Shown: piece by piece, positions 5,502 through 5,711 of the stretch
How positions within the stretch are numbered: the stretch's first letter is position 1
How the letters are laid out: each line of letters begins with the position of its first letter
Assembly: GCA_011620245.1 (NCBI GenBank)
Contig: WOZN01000169.1
Coordinates: forward strand, 1 to 5,711
Origin: Acidovorax sp.
GTDB lineage: Bacteria > Pseudomonadota > Gammaproteobacteria > Burkholderiales > Burkholderiaceae_C
DNA: 5,711 bases
Reading direction: 5' to 3'
Notes under the pieces: model-generated
Told to the model about the DNA's origin: nothing
The model's input: the letters and a program-made list of their open reading frames with translations, nothing else
Databases searched by the model: none
Translations under genes and position numbers: made by a program

Positions 5502-5711
5502 GGCGAAGAAACCAGGTGGGCGCCATCCACGGCAAGAGCCGATCCGGTCATGGCGGCACTGGCGTCCGATGCCAGCAGGAGCATTGGACCATCGAGGCCG
5601 CCCATCTCGCCAAAGCGGCGGCTGGGAATGCGCGAGTGCAGCTTGTCGCCCGCTGCGCTGCCGGGGAAATCACGGTTCAGATCGGTCACCATATAGCCCG
5701 GCAACAGGGCG
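5498..5711 (-). CDS. Short-chain dehydrogenase/reductase (SDR), C-terminal part only
   Basis: Only the last 70 residues lie in the window; the gene continues past the right edge, so its start, the Rossmann glycine motif and the catalytic Tyr-x-x-x-Lys are not visible. What is seen is the typical SDR end: LLPGYMVTDLNRDF (the loop after the sixth strand, P-G-x-x-x-T), then IPSRRFGEMGGLDGPMLLLASDAS, MTGSALAVDG and the terminus AHLVSSP. The usual V-D-G-G reads V-D-G-A here, a mild change. It should be an NAD(P)-dependent oxidoreductase of the classical FabG-like type. Its stop overlaps the phosphotransferase start by 4 bases, so the two are one operon and probably act on the same acyl or hydroxyacyl substrate. 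Confidence 0.85.
   Translation of the reverse strand, partial: ALLPGYMVTDLNRDFPGSAAGDKLHSRIPSRRFGEMGGLDGPMLLLASDASAAMTGSALAVDGAHLVSSP

Overview
The window is GC-rich chromosomal DNA with strong G/C wobble bias. The gene families and their order (DUF3348 - DUF802 - OmpA-like - DUF2894) fit a betaproteobacterium of the Burkholderiales, most likely Comamonadaceae (Acidovorax, Comamonas or Delftia type). That assignment rests on remembered family distribution and protein style, not on a search.

Layout. Positions 1-227 are a leader with no convincing gene; it holds a short 8-bp direct-repeat array (64-91). Positions 228-4450 are one tight plus-strand operon of four genes whose ends overlap by 4, 4 and 8 bases: a DUF3348 protein, a 725-residue membrane protein of the DUF802 family, a single-pass OmpA-domain protein, and a DUF2894 protein. 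After a 19-base gap comes a convergent minus-strand operon: an APH/ACAD10-11-type phosphotransferase (4470-5501) and, upstream of it with a 4-base overlap, the C-terminal 70 residues of a short-chain dehydrogenase/reductase that runs off the right edge.

How the genes work together. The two middle genes of the plus-strand operon look like an ion-driven stator unit of the MotAB / ExbBD / TolQR / ZorAB kind. The large protein has four predicted membrane helices with the threonines expected in the two pore helices (T121, T162), then a roughly 540-residue helical tail carrying repeated W-x14-W modules. Its partner has one membrane helix led by a buried aspartate in an F-G-D-L-M context (D24) and a periplasmic peptidoglycan-binding OmpA domain. 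This resembles the ZorA/ZorB motor of the Zorya anti-phage system in architecture, but no ZorC, ZorD or ZorE-like effector is present. The place of effectors is taken by two uncharacterised, predicted soluble proteins (DUF3348 and DUF2894). The operon is therefore a good candidate for an undescribed cell-wall-anchored motor or signalling complex; its function is unknown and a defence role is only a hypothesis. The minus-strand genes look like ordinary acyl-CoA or hydroxyacyl metabolism and are probably unrelated.
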